This document shows positions 62,419 through 64,000 of a DNA stretch of 64,000 nt, in pieces. A model generated the notes under the pieces. The model had not been told where the DNA came from. It searched no databases and worked only from the letters and a program-made list of their open reading frames with translations. The DNA is from Liriodendron chinense (Eukaryota > Streptophyta > Magnoliopsida > Magnoliales > Magnoliaceae): assembly GCA_003013855.2 (NCBI GenBank), contig ML058440.1:1674001-1738000 (forward strand), read 5' to 3'. Both the position numbers and the translations under genes were made by a program. Every line of letters begins with the position of its first letter. Within the stretch, counting starts at the first letter, position 1.

Positions 62419-64000
62419 ATGGATATTTTCACTTTGCCGTATCTTGCTATCTCTCTTCTAATTGCTGGCGTCGCTGCAGTCGCTCTGTTCTTCATAGGCT
62501 TTGTATTAGCCTTGCAAATCTACTATTTCAAGGCAATGCTATGGAAAGATCAGCGCCATCCAGTCGTAGGGACCGTATTTAGTCAGCTCATTCACTTCAA
62601 CACCCTCTTTGATTACCTTACATCGCCGGCCCACAAGTACCCCACTTATCGTCTGATCGCTTTTCCGCATGATCGAATCTACACCTGTGATCCAGCCAAT
62701 ATAGAACACATCCTCAAAACCAATTTCTCTAACTACAGCAAGGTAATCTCATTCAATAAATTAATCATGAAGTTGAATTATATTGTATTCCAGTAGAGGA
62801 GGATATGATTTTCTGGTGCTGGGTTTGTGCAAGTGGGGCCCTTTTTCAGTGATCCATATCGTTCATGGACGATGATTCAGAATTCTCCTTGATGGGATGA
62901 TTCTAGCTCTTTAGTTGATATCCTACAAATAATTAAGAAAAGGAATCGACAGGGGTTGACTTTCAAATGAAAAATACCAAAATTGCATGGCTAGAATTTT
63001 CCAATCCAGGAATTCTTTTTTATTTTTATTTTTTGGGTATGATCCATCCATGGTGGGTAGGGCTCTCAATGGAGTGGGTCAAATCCGATATCCGATTCGT
63101 TCCGAATCCATATAATGCGGATTTGGATCTTAAAATAGGTCTGATTAGTTAAATGGACTGGATTTGGATCTTAAAATAGGTCCGATTACTTAAATGGACT
63201 GGATATGGATTTACAGGAACATATCCGAGTTTGATCCGAATCCGATTAAGATCCGACTCATTGCCACCTTACTTTATATGTTATATTCATGCTGGCCATT
63301 TGTTTTACAAATTGTTTTTGGCCATGTCAACCATACCATAATAAATAGTGGGATTTGCATCATTTTTCTACTAAATTAAATATATTATATTATATATTTT
63401 ATATCATATATTTTTTTAGACTGGGTGGATATCGGACCTAGATCCGACCCGAATCCGATGGTTATATGGATTTTGGATCGGAAATAGATCTAACAATTTA
63501 TAAATGGATCGGATATGGATATCACCTTTTAGAACCAAGTTGGATCCGAATTTGAATCCGAATCCGTCTACAGATATGTGGACTTGGAGCCGGATCCAAC
63601 TGGATCCGATCCAGATCCGACCCATTGAGAGCCCTAATGGTGAGGCATCCAAATCAAGGGTTCGGATCAATGATTGATGGTCCCATTTGTACAAACTGGA
63701 AACTAGAAGAAACTATGCATGCCACTGATCCAGGATTAGGATCATGTAATTCCCGTTCATATCTACGGTAGTTACCAAGCACTTGGGTACATATGCCAGT
63801 GCCACACATGTAAAAGATTTTGATTGTTCATTTGTTGCACCCTTTCGAGGAGATGGGCCGTATGTTAGGTCCTTTCATTGATCTTTCACCCATTGATTGA
63901 GGACAATTGGTTGGACGTTTTACCAAGTGTCCAATTTGGATGGGCAATGATCATTTGACTGGTGTGATCTTGGGTTACAATCGATCCAAGGTAGGACCCA
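62419..64000 (+). CDS. Cytochrome P450, CYP704 family (CYP704C-like), gene 3, first exon only (runs off window)
   Basis: Exon 1 spans 62,419-62,742 (108 codons, phase-0 GTAATC donor) and is the tandem copy of gene 2 exon 1; the rest of the window is intron 1. About eleven of 324 bases differ by eye: seven silent and four replacements (L/V, C/W, I/V, L/F), all in the first ~60 residues. The remaining exons lie outside, so integrity is unknown. The membrane anchor and the N-I-E-H-I-L-K-T-N-F block are intact. Trp43, where gene 2 has Cys, is the only conspicuous replacement. Intron 1 carries a copy-specific hAT-like element. A functional gene is likely but unproven. Confidence 0.85.
63058..63636. 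mobile_element. hAT-like non-autonomous element in intron 1 of P450 gene 3
   Basis: Inverted ends TAGGGCTCTCAATGG ... CCATTGAGAGCCCTA, with flanking 8-mers ATGGTGGG (63,050-63,057) and ATGGTGAG (63,637-63,644). The empty site in gene 2 intron 1 reads 'ccatggtggggcatcc'. The 579-bp interior is full of 'ggatccgaat/atccgatc' subterminal repeats. It cannot encode a transposase. Confidence 0.88.

Larger units (their letters stand above)
52484..64000 (+). repeat. Segmental duplication, copy B (continues past window)
   Basis: Colinear with 24,250-34,240, in the same orientation. It differs by small indels, a shorter minisatellite, and copy-B-specific inserts at 54,963-55,591, 60,434-60,866 and 63,058-63,636, plus about 150 bp at 61,369-61,525 and about 110 bp near 63,705-63,810. 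The window ends inside it. Confidence 0.9.

Overview
The window looks like nuclear DNA from a flowering plant. It has intron-split genes with GT..AG junctions, plant gene families, a plant-type Ty3/gypsy retrotransposon, and many foldback elements carrying modules such as 'gtgggccccac' and 'atggatggacgg'. From memory that repeat style suggests a magnoliid or other early-diverging angiosperm (a Magnolia/Liriodendron/Cinnamomum-like genome). This is inference; no search was run.

Layout. 1-1.9 kb: intergenic DNA with a miniature LTR-element candidate. 1.9-5.3 kb: an intact three-exon medium-chain reductase gene of the 2-methylene-furan-3-one reductase/alkenal reductase type. 5.3-9.0 kb: intergenic DNA with a foldback MITE. 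9.07-14.5 kb: an intact five-exon cytochrome P450 of CYP704 type (512 aa). 14.8-20.56 kb: a decayed Ty3/gypsy element on the minus strand with both LTRs, PBS, PPT and broken gag-pol. 20.77 kb: tRNA-Asn(GTT), followed by a decayed partial copy. 21.3-22.9 kb: a hAT-like element holding a 31-base C run, then a foldback MITE.

From about 24.25 kb the window is dominated by a direct tandem segmental duplication. The block at about 24.25-34.24 kb reappears at about 52.48-64.0 kb, so the repeat unit is about 28-29 kb. Unit 1 contains an intact six-exon CYP704 gene (33,355-37,926; 515 aa), LTR-like fragments, a 166-bp satellite-like array of about 27 copies (44.07-48.54 kb), nested MITEs and a diverged ~0.5-kb tandem array (50.3-52.5 kb). 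Unit 2 starts a third CYP704 gene at 62,419, which the window cuts off inside intron 1. Because the two units align, elements found only in unit 2 can be recognised as inserts with clear empty sites: a 629-bp Harbinger/Tourist-like element, a 433-bp TRIM and a 579-bp hAT-like element.

The functional theme is a small CYP704 cluster (members of this family omega-hydroxylate long-chain fatty acids) expanding by tandem duplication, beside an unrelated NADPH-dependent enone reductase. All four protein-coding genes are on the plus strand. No new enzymatic system is evident. The most unusual content is the repeat architecture, the intron presence/absence difference between the P450 paralogues, and the duplication.
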